Source: Geomonas azotofigens
GTDB taxonomy: Bacteria > Desulfobacterota > Desulfuromonadia > Geobacterales > Geobacteraceae
Direction of reading: 5' to 3'
DNA: 64,000 nucleotides
Assembly (NCBI RefSeq): GCF_018919395.1
Contig: NZ_JAHLME010000009.1
Coordinates: 1-64,000, forward strand
The notes under the pieces: model-generated
What the model saw: only the letters and a program-made list of their open reading frames with translations
What the model was told of the DNA's origin: nothing
The model's database searches: none
Shown here: positions 17,566-25,585 of the stretch, in pieces
How positions within the stretch are numbered: position 1 is the first letter of the stretch
Layout of the letters: each line of letters starts with the position of its first letter
Translations under genes and position numbers: made by a program

Positions 17566-18176
17566 TGGCGGCTGCCCTGGTAGATGACGGTGATGTCGCT
17601 GGAGATGCCTTTGCGGGTGAGCAGATCCTGTGCCTGTTTGGCGTCGAACACGTCGCTGTTGATGTAGACCAGCACCTGTTCGGGGAGATGCGGCAGCGAC
17701 GAGGGCGTGATCCCGATCATCGGCAGGCCGTTCAGGTCATACAGCGAGACCCCCCTCTCCAGCCCCGCAATGGGCTTTATGACCTTGGTCGTTGGTTGTT
17801 GCAGGAAGTCCTTCCAGTTTTCATCCGGGACGATGAAATAAAGCTTGCGGATGACATTCTGGAATATGGAGTACTCGACCAGGTTGGACCGTTCCAGTCG
17901 CGGTTCGCCCTGGTAATTGAAGCGCCCGTGCATGTGCGGGTAGCGGTCGAAAAGAACCAGTGTCCTCCCCTTGACCCCCTTGCGCCGCCATACATCGTAG
18001 GCCTTCTCGGGGGAGTCGACGGTTACCGTTTCTCTTCCCGGCGAGAAGCGCCTGTGACGGGTGCCGTGATCGTTTCCGACTGCGATGACTGCGATAAGCA
18101 AGGCGGTAGCCGCCAGTGACCAGGCTGTTTTGTGTCGGTACATGGTTGCGATCCCGGGAGTGGTTTGAGGTGGCAT
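17562..18176 (-). CDS. Uncharacterised membrane-anchored/exported protein in glycosyltransferase operon
   Basis: The protein has 204 residues; an alternative ATG at 18143 (MYRHKTAW) would give 193 residues and puts the basic, hydrophobic signal-anchor (SLAATALLIAVIAV) right at the N-terminus, which I find more natural, although no ribosome site is strong for either. The remaining about 165 residues are predicted outside the cytoplasm and show no motif I recognise. It overlaps the GT39 gene by 4 bp and follows the GT2 gene by 11 bp, so the three are coexpressed. A plausible role is an accessory subunit for the membrane glycosyltransferase. This is inference from position only. Confidence 0.7.
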   Translation of the reverse strand: MPPQTTPGIATMYRHKTAWSLAATALLIAVIAVGNDHGTRHRRFSPGRETVTVDSPEKAYDVWRRKGVKGRTLVLFDRYPHMHGRFNYQGEPRLERSNLVEYSIFQNVIRKLYFIVPDENWKDFLQQPTTKVIKPIAGLERGVSLYDLNGLPMIGITPSSLPHLPEQVLVYINSDVFDAKQAQDLLTRKGISSDITVIYQGSRQ

Positions 18177-18187
18177 AGAAACGGCAG

Positions 18188-18898
18188 TCAGGTCCGGTCG
18201 AACAGGTTGTATTTGATGATGCAGCGCAGAGCCGAGATGCCATCCTTCCAGTTGATCTTCTTGCCCTCGGCATATTTCCTGCCGGAGTAGGAAACGCCGA
18301 CCTCGTAGATGCGCAGGTCCATGCGGGCAACGCGTGCGGTGAATTCGGGCTCGAAGCCGAAACGGTTCTCCTTGAGGACCAGCCTTCGCGCCACCTCAGC
18401 GGTGAAGACCTTGTAGCCGGTCTCCATGTCGGTCAGGTTCAGGTTGGTCAGCATGTTGGAGAAAAAGGTGAGCAGCGTGTTGCCCAGCATGTGCCAGAAG
18501 AAGAGGACGCGATGCGGGCCTCCCCCGGCGAAGCGGGAGCCGTAGACCACGTCGGCCTTCCCCTCCAGGATCGGTTGCAGAAGCTCCCGGTAATCGCGCG
18601 GGTCATATTCGAGGTCGGCGTCCTGGATCAGGACCACGTCGCCCTGGACCTTCGGGAGGGCGGTGCGAATGGCGGCTCCCTTGCCCCGGTTCCGGTCATG
18701 CCTGAGGATAGTGATGCCTTCCACGGCAAGGAGCTTGTCTGCGGTAGCGTCGGTTGAGCCGTCGTCGACCACGATGATCTGGCAGGGATAGCCGCACTGC
18801 TTCACGTGCTCCAGCACCCGGGCGATGTACGCCGCCTCGTTGTACACGGGAACGATGACGGAGAGCGTCCGCATGGGTGCGATGTCATTGCCGGGCAT
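18188..18898 (-). CDS. GT2 family glycosyltransferase, polyprenyl-phosphate sugar synthase type
   Basis: The protein has 236 residues. The N-terminal Rossmann-like GT-A fold is marked by LSVIVPVYNE, the nucleotide-binding VVDDGSTD and the metal-binding DADLEYDP. It has no long hydrophobic C-terminus, so it resembles the soluble DPM1-type synthases that charge dolichyl or undecaprenyl phosphate with a hexose. An alternative start at Met9 (18874) would begin at MRTLSVIVP. It is the first gene of the operon with the unknown exported protein and the GT39 enzyme, a donor-synthase plus transferase pairing common in protein and lipid glycosylation. The sugar cannot be told from sequence. Confidence 0.85.
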   Translation of the reverse strand: MPGNDIAPMRTLSVIVPVYNEAAYIARVLEHVKQCGYPCQIIVVDDGSTDATADKLLAVEGITILRHDRNRGKGAAIRTALPKVQGDVVLIQDADLEYDPRDYRELLQPILEGKADVVYGSRFAGGGPHRVLFFWHMLGNTLLTFFSNMLTNLNLTDMETGYKVFTAEVARRLVLKENRFGFEPEFTARVARMDLRIYEVGVSYSGRKYAEGKKINWKDGISALRCIIKYNLFDRT

Positions 18899-19030
18899 GG
18901 AATTGGACCTGTCCTTGGTCGGAAGTTGATTTTTTTACTGAAGATGACTCACCACAGGCAAAAACGCCTCGTGGAGCGTTGCCACAATATGAATGAACAC
19001 AACTATTTCGTCAAGGCGCAGGATGTCGTT

Positions 19031-19055
19031 ACGTTCAGATATTGTGTGACGCAGG
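19031..19055. promoter_or_regulatory. Conserved 25-bp intergenic motif, copy 1
   Basis: A stretch reading acgttcagatattgtgtgac then gcagg matches another stretch at 23857-23881 at 20 of 25 positions. Both lie in AT-rich gaps 150-180 bp upstream of plus-strand genes. It may be a shared regulator site or a decayed repeat. Confidence 0.3.
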
Positions 19056-19141
19056 ACCTGCTTCTCTCAGGTCTGCTTATGGCCACTAGCAGCCGGAGCG
19101 CACTGTGTGAGAAAGCTGGAACAGTGCGGGACGTATAAGGT

Positions 19142-19171
19142 TTGACAGGGCGGGACTGTGCATGTTTTAAT
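19142..19171 (+). promoter_or_regulatory. Sigma-70-type promoter for ccsA operon
   Basis: A perfect -35 TTGACA (19142-19147) is followed after 18 bp by TTTAAT (19166-19171, 5 of 6 matches). It predicts a leader of about 58 nt before the CcsA start at 19236. Confidence 0.55.
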
Positions 19172-19235
19172 GGGTGGTCCGGCGCTGCAGCCTGAGGGGC
19201 AGCCCTGTCGGAAACCTACTTCTGGAGGTGAATGG

Positions 19236-20066
19236 ATGAAAGCCGAACTCTTGTTTTTCTGGACTGCGGTTGGACTGTATGGCTTGAGCACATTCTGTTA
19301 CATCTTCGGTTTCATCGCGAACTACGACAAGCTGTTCCGCGCCGGCCTCTTCAGCGCGCTGGCCGGCTTCATCCCTCACGTGGTGGCGATCGCGATGCGC
19401 TGGGCGGCCTCCGGGGCGGGTGTTACTCCGTTCATCTCCATCTCCGAGTCCCTCAGCCTGGGCGTCTTCATGACCGTCCTCATTTTCCTCATTGCCGAGT
19501 TCAGCATCAAGAAGGTGCTCCCGCTGGGCGCGCTGGTCATGCCGGTGGCGTTCGTTCTTCTGGGGTGGGCCGGTACGCTGCTTAAGGAGGTTGCCGCCAC
19601 CATCGCCCCCGCCCTGCAAAGCGGCTGGATCTGGGTGCACATCACCGGGGCCACCATCGGCTTCGCGTCGGTGCTCCTCGCGGCCGGCATGGGCTTTTTG
19701 TACCTCTTCAAGGAGAGAAACGACGCAGGGCTCGCGGCGAAGCTGCCGGAGCTGGCAACCATCGACCGGCTCTCCTACCGCTTCGTGGCCGGCGGCTTCA
19801 TCATGTACGGCCTCATGATCATCTCCGGCGCCTACTGGTCCAACACCGTCAAGGGGAACTACTGGAACTGGGACCCCGTCGAGGTCTGGTCGCTCATCTC
19901 CTGGCTCATTTACGGGATCTATCTCCACCTGCGGGTCACCTTCGGCTGGCGCGGCACCAGGCTCGCTTGGTACTCGCTGATCGCCGTCGTGGTGATGATC
20001 GTCAGCTATTGGGGTATTCCCTTCGGCGTGGAAACCTTCCACGCGGGTTTCAGGATCCAGCACTGA
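19236..20066 (+). CDS. ccsA: CcsA/ResC-like cytochrome c assembly protein, first copy
   Basis: The protein has 276 residues from ATG 19236, which has a GGAGGTG ribosome site 5 bp upstream; the longer frame from 19158 lacks this and overlaps the promoter. It has about eight transmembrane helices. The tryptophan-rich heme-handling (WWD) motif appears as GNYWNWDPVEVWSLISW near residues 205-221, and conserved His residues flank it (for example in WVHITGATIGF). It should form the System II heme exporter and lyase with ResB. Here ResB is encoded 3 kb upstream, separated by a three-gene operon on the other strand. It is followed after 30 bp by a small exported protein and then a radical SAM gene, all on the same strand. 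Confidence 0.9.
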   Translation: MKAELLFFWTAVGLYGLSTFCYIFGFIANYDKLFRAGLFSALAGFIPHVVAIAMRWAASGAGVTPFISISESLSLGVFMTVLIFLIAEFSIKKVLPLGALVMPVAFVLLGWAGTLLKEVAATIAPALQSGWIWVHITGATIGFASVLLAAGMGFLYLFKERNDAGLAAKLPELATIDRLSYRFVAGGFIMYGLMIISGAYWSNTVKGNYWNWDPVEVWSLISWLIYGIYLHLRVTFGWRGTRLAWYSLIAVVVMIVSYWGIPFGVETFHAGFRIQH

Positions 20067-20096
20067 TTTCAAGTTCTTTCGTAGGAGATTCACCGT

Positions 20097-20609
20097 ATGC
20101 GCATCATGCTTGTTCTCGCTTTACTGGCAGTCGTTTCCTTTTCGGGCGCCTACGCGTCGCCGTCCCCGGAAGTGATGATGAACCGGCCGTCCATGATCAG
20201 CCCGCACGGTGGCGGCACGGGCGGCCTCGGGCCCGCCAGGCCTATGGCCGACGTCATCAAGGATGCCACCCTACCGGGTTACCCCAACAAGAAGATCGGG
20301 GACGCCTTCGAGAAGTACGGTTACTTCAAGGAGAAGCACTGGTACGAGACCCGGGGCGCGGCCGGCAACTTCTACGTCGATTTCCGCGGCTCCAGCCCGA
20401 CCGGGTGGTTCGATTTCAAGGGGCGCCGGGCCGGCATCGCCGAGAAGGGGGTGGTGCTGAAATTCGTCATCTACCCCAGCGGCGAATACGGCATCGTCAT
20501 GGCGTCGAAGACCGTGCAGACCAAGGACGGCAAGACCACGGCCTATCCCATCCCCGACATCAAGGGCGTGGTGGACGCCATCTACGCCAACAAGAAGCTC
20601 GACCTGTAA
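20097..20609 (+). CDS. Small exported protein of unknown function
   Basis: The protein has 170 residues with a good Sec signal (MRIMLVLALLAVVSFSGAYA, cleavage near AYA-SP) and a ggag ribosome site. The mature part of about 150 residues has the order: a Gly/Pro-rich linker, a segment with GYFKEKHWYETRGAAGNFYV, a hydrophilic core, and a C-terminal stretch PIPDIKGVVDAIYANKKLDL. There are no heme motifs or recognisable catalytic signatures. It lies 30 bp after CcsA and 32 bp before a radical SAM gene, so it is probably cotranscribed with both. It could be a periplasmic helper for heme ligation or for the radical SAM product. I do not recognise the family. Confidence 0.8.
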   Translation: MRIMLVLALLAVVSFSGAYASPSPEVMMNRPSMISPHGGGTGGLGPARPMADVIKDATLPGYPNKKIGDAFEKYGYFKEKHWYETRGAAGNFYVDFRGSSPTGWFDFKGRRAGIAEKGVVLKFVIYPSGEYGIVMASKTVQTKDGKTTAYPIPDIKGVVDAIYANKKLDL

Positions 20610-20641
20610 TCCCGGCGGGGCAACGCAAGCCAAGGTAATAC

Positions 20642-21976
20642 ATGAAACTTTGCATCATCTTTCCGCCGCTTCCCTTCGGTTGGACACCGGTCGCACCTCC
20701 CATCCTGGAATACCTGGCGGCGCTGACCCGCCAGGCGGACCCCTCCATCGAGATCCAGCTGATCAGCGGCAGCGCCACACCCGAGGCTTACAAGAGCGTC
20801 GAGTGCGACCTGGCCGCCATCAGCATCCTGACCCCGACCGCGGTGTCGGGCTACAACATCGCGGATTCCCTGCGCGCGCGCGGCATCAAGGTGGTCTTCG
20901 GCGGCATGCACGCCTCGGCCATGCCCGAGGAGGCCAAGGGGCACGGCGACGCCGTGGTGATAGGCGAGGCCGAGAGCTGCTGGCCGCAGGTCCTGAAGGA
21001 CTTCCGCGCCGGGACGCTCCAGTCCTTCTACAAGGGGGAGCAACTGGAGTTGACCGGCATGCCCACGCCGCTCTACGGCATGCTCAAGAACAACCACCAG
21101 TTCCGCATCGTCAACACATCCCGCGGCTGCCCCTTCAACTGCACCTTCTGCTCGGTGAAACCCTTCTTCGGCGCCAAGATCCGCTTCCGTCCCATCGAGG
21201 ACGTGGTGCGCGACGTGGCGGCCATCCCCGAGAAGATGTACGAGATCGGCGACGAGAACATCTGGTGGAGCAGCGAGACCAAGCGCGCGATCGAGCTCTT
21301 CACCGCCTTGAAGGGGAGCCCGAAGAAGTACATGGCCTTCGGGAGCCTCGGGCCCGTGCTGGCGCCGGAAGGTTCGCGCATGCTGAACGCGGCGCGCGAG
21401 AGCGGCCTGTTGTCGGTGTGGGTCGGGTGGGACGCCATCTCGGAAAAGAGCCTCAAGGCGTACAAGGCCAACGGCAAGATCGGCGTGGACCGCGAGCGCG
21501 CCGTGCGGACTTTGAAGGACCACGGCATCGACGTGTCGCTCTTCTACATGCTGGGGTCGCGCGAGGACACCTTCGACGACTTCAAGCGCGCCATCGAGGT
21601 GGCGGACCGGCTGGGCGTTTCCATGCACCCGTCGCTGGTGGTCCCCTACCCGGGTACGGTGCTCTCCCGCGAGTACGAGCCCTACATCTATCCCGAGCTG
21701 GGGTGGGAGTACTACAACGGCTCGTACGCGCTCTTCGATCATCCCGATCCGATGATGACCCCGGAGCTCCGCGAGGAGCATTTCTACATCAGCCTCCTGG
21801 AGCAGTTGAGCCTGCCGCGCGTACTCAGGCACATGATGAAGGTCCCCATGGCCGGCTTCCCGTACGCGCACATCCTGTCGCTCATGTCGCAGCTGCCGGT
21901 CAGAAAGGGCGTCAAGATCGCCTTCGAACAGTGGAAGGCGAATAGGGAGTCGGTGCGGGCCAAGAGGCAGAGGTAG
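20642..21976 (+). CDS. B12-binding-domain radical SAM protein (1)
   Basis: The protein has 444 residues. The N-terminal about 130 residues resemble a cobalamin-binding Rossmann domain (PPILEYLAALTRQ, then VVFGGMHASAMPEEAKGHGD, typical of BchE-like proteins), and the radical SAM cluster motif is CPFNCTFC near residue 164. Such enzymes use a [4Fe-4S] cluster, S-adenosylmethionine and usually methylcobalamin for methylation or ring and carbon-carbon chemistry on unreactive carbons. Its C-terminus is basic. It is the third gene in a run with CcsA and the small exported protein. A LuxE-like gene converges on it and a second radical SAM enzyme lies beyond. The substrate is unknown; lipid or isoprenoid chemistry is a guess. 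Confidence 0.85.
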   Translation: MKLCIIFPPLPFGWTPVAPPILEYLAALTRQADPSIEIQLISGSATPEAYKSVECDLAAISILTPTAVSGYNIADSLRARGIKVVFGGMHASAMPEEAKGHGDAVVIGEAESCWPQVLKDFRAGTLQSFYKGEQLELTGMPTPLYGMLKNNHQFRIVNTSRGCPFNCTFCSVKPFFGAKIRFRPIEDVVRDVAAIPEKMYEIGDENIWWSSETKRAIELFTALKGSPKKYMAFGSLGPVLAPEGSRMLNAARESGLLSVWVGWDAISEKSLKAYKANGKIGVDRERAVRTLKDHGIDVSLFYMLGSREDTFDDFKRAIEVADRLGVSMHPSLVVPYPGTVLSREYEPYIYPELGWEYYNGSYALFDHPDPMMTPELREEHFYISLLEQLSLPRVLRHMMKVPMAGFPYAHILSLMSQLPVRKGVKIAFEQWKANRESVRAKRQR

Positions 21977-21979
21977 AGA

Positions 21980-22165
21980 GGTAGAGGCAAGGAGGGAGAA
22001 ACCTTCCCCCCTCCCAACCTCCCCCCTCCAGGGGGAGGAGAGTGGACAGCGGCCCCTGCGTCCCCCCCGGACAGGATCAGAGTTAGACGGTTGCTCTTGC
22101 GTCCCCGCCCCCGGAGGGGGAGGGACAGGGAGGGGGAAGCCTTCATGCCGTGGCGCCCCCCAAGA
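21980..22165. repeat. C/G-run intergenic repeat region
   Basis: About 185 bp between convergent genes are made of purine/pyrimidine-asymmetric runs (ccctcccaacctcccccctc paired with aggggaggag, and a second gcccccggagggggaggga hairpin). It resembles dispersed intergenic repeats and has no coding potential I trust. Confidence 0.5.
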
Positions 22166-22168
22166 TAC

Positions 22169-22209
22169 AAAAAAAGCCCCCGCTGTACCTTTTGGTGCCT
22201 GCGGGGGCT
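22169..22209 (-). terminator. Terminator of the LuxE-like gene
   Basis: Read on the minus strand, agcccccgc and gcgggggct form a 9-bp stem around a 17-nt loop and are followed by a run of seven T. It lies 24 bp beyond the stop of the LuxE-like gene. Confidence 0.88.
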
Positions 22210-22232
22210 CATGTTGCTCTCTTAAAATCAAC

Positions 22233-23714
22233 CTACTTCGTCTTCTGCTCCGGCGCCGGCTTTTCCGACTTCAACCCGGCGGGGTGATCGACCAGCTTCT
22301 GCTTTTCGGCTTCGGCCACGAACCAGTCCAGCGGGCGCTCGGTCTGGTCCTTGAAGGCACCGAGCGACCGGTCACGCAGCTCGGCGGCTTCCTTGTCCGC
22401 CTGCGAAACGAGGATCTCGTCCACCACCTGCGGGCAGGAGGCGACCGAACCGGGACGCGCCTCGATCTCCTCGCGCACGCTCGGGGCGACCTTGGGGTCC
22501 TTGGCGAGCCGCATCTTCAGGTCGATGGAGAAGTTGGTGTAGGTCTCCAGCATGCGGAAGATGGCGGAGTCGCCCATGGGACCCATGGTGCGCTCCTCGT
22601 CGGGAAGCGGCGAAACCTTGCCGTTCTCGATCTTGGCGCGGCCGACCATCTCGCAGCTCCTGCCGTTGTCGGTGGTGTAGCCGAGATTGTCGGTGATGAC
22701 CGCGAGGACGGTGGGGACGTTGGCCAGGTCCCAGTGGGCCAGAAGGCCCACCTCGCCGTCGGGAAGCGGCGAGAGGTCGTCGATGTCCATGGCCAGCACG
22801 CGGGACCAGGGCGGCACCGGGCGGGCCAGCTTCTTCTCGGGAAGCCCCTTGACGTGGCGGCGCAGCGCGTCGTCGAAGAGGTTGGTCGCAGTCTCCGCCT
22901 CACCCAGGACGTTGACGCAGTAGTGGCGCGGCACGTCGAGGATCTCCTGCACCATGTCGTAGTAGTCGTCGCGGGTCACCACGCCGAAGCGGCCGCGGTA
23001 GCCGCCGCCATCACAGACGCGGCTCCCGGCGGGAAGCTTGAAGGTGATCTTCTTGCGGCGGCAGGCCTGGAAGAAGTAGACGTAGGCGGCGGTAGCACCG
23101 ATGAGCGCCACCGGGACGCCGCTCGCCTCGGACTCGCGCAGCGCCTTCAAAAGGTTCTTCACGTCGATGCCGGTCTTGCCGAGAAGAAACATGCTGTCCG
23201 GCGTGCCGAAGGCCTGGCGGGTCTGGTCCATGCCGATCGCCATCCCCATGGAGGGGGCCATCTCGGGGCTCGGGGCCAGGATCAGGATGCGGCAGCGCTT
23301 CCCTTCTTCGAAGTCCGGGAACAGGAAGGAGTTGGTCATCATCTTGTTGGCGCCGAAGACGAGCCTTTTCCCGTCCTCGTCGCGGAAGATGCGGCCGCGC
23401 TGGGTGAGGCTCGTGGTGCCGCCGGTCAGGCAGGCCATCACCGACTGCTCCAGCGGGAACGAAGCGACCAGGTGGGTCTTGAACACGTCGTTGTAGACCA
23501 TGGGGACGTCCTGCCAGCGGCTGATGTCGCCGGGGCGGACCTTCTTCAGGTCGCAGAACTCGCGGAAGATGGCGTTGCTGTTGTACTGAAGCTCGAAGAG
23601 CTGCATGCAGTAGTCGTTGAACCTCTCCTCGCTGAGCTCGGCGTCCACCCCGGCTTCGATGATGGCGACGATCTCGTCCGTGAGACGATGGCTCAGGCTC
23701 TGTGTGTCGGACAT
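22233..23714 (-). CDS. LuxE-like acyl-protein synthetase / acyl-activating enzyme (ANL-related)
   Basis: The protein has 493 residues starting at ATG 23714, which has AAGGAG 8 bp upstream; the upstream in-frame TTG at 23729 would run through that ribosome site. It resembles LuxE/PaaK-type adenylating enzymes: a TGGTTSLTQRG phosphate-loop-like motif near residue 78, a central segment with VALIGATAAYVYFF, and the GEAETATNLF region where ANL enzymes bind the acyl-adenylate. It is longer than the usual LuxE (about 370 residues), with a Lys/Glu/Pro-rich tail. It should activate a carboxylic acid with ATP and pass it to a thiol or protein. It has its own promoter and terminator and lies between two radical SAM genes. 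No LuxC-like reductase is present here. Confidence 0.75.
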   Translation of the reverse strand: MSDTQSLSHRLTDEIVAIIEAGVDAELSEERFNDYCMQLFELQYNSNAIFREFCDLKKVRPGDISRWQDVPMVYNDVFKTHLVASFPLEQSVMACLTGGTTSLTQRGRIFRDEDGKRLVFGANKMMTNSFLFPDFEEGKRCRILILAPSPEMAPSMGMAIGMDQTRQAFGTPDSMFLLGKTGIDVKNLLKALRESEASGVPVALIGATAAYVYFFQACRRKKITFKLPAGSRVCDGGGYRGRFGVVTRDDYYDMVQEILDVPRHYCVNVLGEAETATNLFDDALRRHVKGLPEKKLARPVPPWSRVLAMDIDDLSPLPDGEVGLLAHWDLANVPTVLAVITDNLGYTTDNGRSCEMVGRAKIENGKVSPLPDEERTMGPMGDSAIFRMLETYTNFSIDLKMRLAKDPKVAPSVREEIEARPGSVASCPQVVDEILVSQADKEAAELRDRSLGAFKDQTERPLDWFVAEAEKQKLVDHPAGLKSEKPAPEQKTK

Positions 23715-23752
23715 GAATAACTCCTTCAAAAGAAGACTTTTGCGACTTAACT

Positions 23753-23781
23753 ATACTAGCTATTGGTTGTATAGCAGTCAA
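23753..23781 (-). promoter_or_regulatory. Promoter of the LuxE-like gene
   Basis: On the minus strand TTGACT (23781-23776) and TAGTAT (23758-23753) are separated by exactly 17 bp. The predicted leader is about 30 nt, ending in the AAGGAG site before ATG 23714. Confidence 0.6.
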
Positions 23782-23856
23782 GACTATTATTGTGACTATT
23801 AGTTAAGCAAATTTCCTTTTTGGAACTGGATTTTTGCGCACTTTTTAAGCATAACC

Positions 23857-23881
23857 ACGTTCAGGTACTGTATCACCCAGG
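23857..23881. promoter_or_regulatory. Conserved 25-bp intergenic motif, copy 2
   Basis: This is the partner of 19031-19055 (20 of 25 identical: acgttcag, then ta, tgt and cagg blocks conserved). It lies between the divergent LuxE-like and second radical SAM genes, so it could control both. Confidence 0.3.
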
Positions 23882-24044
23882 CCGGTTTGGTTGTGGCTGG
23901 TTCCGATTCAGTAACAGATATATTAAAGACATACGAGTTAGCCCTTTTCGTTTTGATTTTTTGATCACCTATGGCATATTGTAATTAAATAATAAGCAGA
24001 ATTGGTTGTTGAATTATAGTTTTCACATAAACAAGGAACAGGTT

Positions 24045-25568
24045 ATGAGCATAAAAAGAGTAGCCCTGGTCACGCCGCCGTACCATTCCGGTGTCGTGGA
24101 GTCGGCCGGGACCTGGCTCAACGTCGGTTTCGTCTATATCGCCGGCTCGCTGCGCGCGGCGGGGTACGAGGTCGACTACTACGACGCCATGAGCCTGTGG
24201 CACAAATGGCCGGAAATAGAGGAGCGGCTGCGCGCCTTCGCCCCCGACGTGGTCGCCACCACCTCCTTCACCGCTTCCATCGCGCACGCGCTGGAGTTGA
24301 CCGCGCTGGCCAAGAAGATCAACCCGCAGGTGGTCACCGTGCACGGCAACGTACACGCCACCTTCTGCTACGACGAGATCCTCAAGGCCGAGCACGACAC
24401 GGTCGATTTCGTGGTGCGCGGCGAGGGGGAGGTGACCCTGGTCAAGCTCCTCGACTGCCTGAATGCCGGCGGCGATCCCGCCACCGTGCCGGGGCTCTCC
24501 TTCTGGCGCGACGGCGCCGTGGTCGCGACCCCGAAGGCGGCGCCGATCGCCGACCTCGACGCGCTCCCCATGGCGTGGGACCTGGTCGAGTGGCCCATTT
24601 ACCGCTACCGCGCCAAGAACAACGCGCGGCTCGCCATCGTCTCCTCCTCGCGCGGCTGCATGGAGAAGTGCTCGTTTTGTTCGCAGCAGCTCTTCTGGGA
24701 GCGCTCCTGGCGCGCGCGAAGCGCCGAGAACTTCGTGGCCGAGCTGGAGCTTCTGCGCGACAGCTACGGTGTCGAGGTCGCCATGCTCTCCGACGAGATC
24801 CCGACCTTCGATCGCGATCGCTGGGTGCGCATCCTGGACCTGATGATCGAAAGAAAGGTGGGCGTCAAGCTCCTCATGGAGACCCGGGTGGACGACATCC
24901 TGCGCGACGCGGACATCATGGACAAGTACCGCGAGGCGGGGGTCGAGCACATCTACGTCGGCGTCGAGGCGGGAGACCAGGAGACCCTGGACCTCTTCAA
25001 CAAGAACACCAAGGTGGAGCAGTCCAAGGCCGCCATCGACATCATCAACAACGCGGACATCGTCTCGGAGACCTCGTTCGTCCTGGGGATGCCGGACGAC
25101 ACCCCGGAAAGCATCGCGAAGACCATCGAGCTCGCCAAGCATTACAACCCGGACATGGCCTTCTTCCTCGCCATCGCGCCCTGGCCGTACGCCGAACTCT
25201 ACCCGGAGCTGGAGCCGTACGTGGCCACCCTGGACTACCGCAAGTACAACCTGGTCGAGCCGGTGATCAAGCCCAAGAACATGACCCTCGAGGAGCTCGA
25301 GCGCGAACTGGGGCGGGCCAGCCAGAAGTTCTTCATGCACAAGTTCCAGAACCTGCGCGAGCTTTCCCCCTGGAAGCAGGAGTTCATGCTGGCGGTGTTC
25401 GACATCCTGATCAACAACTCGTACCTTGCCGGCCAGATGCGGGCCATGATGAAAGAGGGGAAGCAGATGCCGCCCGAGGTGCAGGCGCTGGTCAAGACCG
25501 TGAAAGGGATGCAGCACGGCCACGATGACGGCCCGGCGCACCCGCACACCTTCGCGCCGATTCCCTGA
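24045..25568 (+). CDS. B12-binding-domain radical SAM protein (2)
   Basis: The protein has 507 residues from ATG 24045 (aaggaacagg upstream; the TTG at 24006 is less likely). The N-terminal domain (GFVYIAGSLRAAGYEVDYYDAM, shortened here; HGNVHATFCYDE) fits a cobalamin-binding fold. The radical SAM motif is CMEKCSFC near residue 208, followed by the usual GVEAGDQETL strand for SAM binding. The C-terminus is His/Asp-rich (HGHDDGPAHPH), perhaps metal-binding. It is only loosely similar to the first radical SAM protein, so the two probably act on different steps. It is divergent from the LuxE-like gene and followed after 17 bp by a small membrane protein. The order suggests a short pathway modifying an acyl chain or small hydrophobic metabolite. 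Confidence 0.86.
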   Translation: MSIKRVALVTPPYHSGVVESAGTWLNVGFVYIAGSLRAAGYEVDYYDAMSLWHKWPEIEERLRAFAPDVVATTSFTASIAHALELTALAKKINPQVVTVHGNVHATFCYDEILKAEHDTVDFVVRGEGEVTLVKLLDCLNAGGDPATVPGLSFWRDGAVVATPKAAPIADLDALPMAWDLVEWPIYRYRAKNNARLAIVSSSRGCMEKCSFCSQQLFWERSWRARSAENFVAELELLRDSYGVEVAMLSDEIPTFDRDRWVRILDLMIERKVGVKLLMETRVDDILRDADIMDKYREAGVEHIYVGVEAGDQETLDLFNKNTKVEQSKAAIDIINNADIVSETSFVLGMPDDTPESIAKTIELAKHYNPDMAFFLAIAPWPYAELYPELEPYVATLDYRKYNLVEPVIKPKNMTLEELERELGRASQKFFMHKFQNLRELSPWKQEFMLAVFDILINNSYLAGQMRAMMKEGKQMPPEVQALVKTVKGMQHGHDDGPAHPHTFAPIP

Positions 25569-25585
25569 CGCGGCCGGAGGAATGA

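Noticed and set aside
18899-19141. Cyclic-di-GMP (GEMM) riboswitch before ccsA
   Set aside because: A caggcaaaaacg stretch looks similar at first, but the conserved core and tetraloop-receptor parts are missing.
20582-22231. 549-codon minus-strand frame over the first radical SAM gene
   Set aside because: No conserved motif; it overlaps the CPFNCTFC-encoding gene and a terminator.
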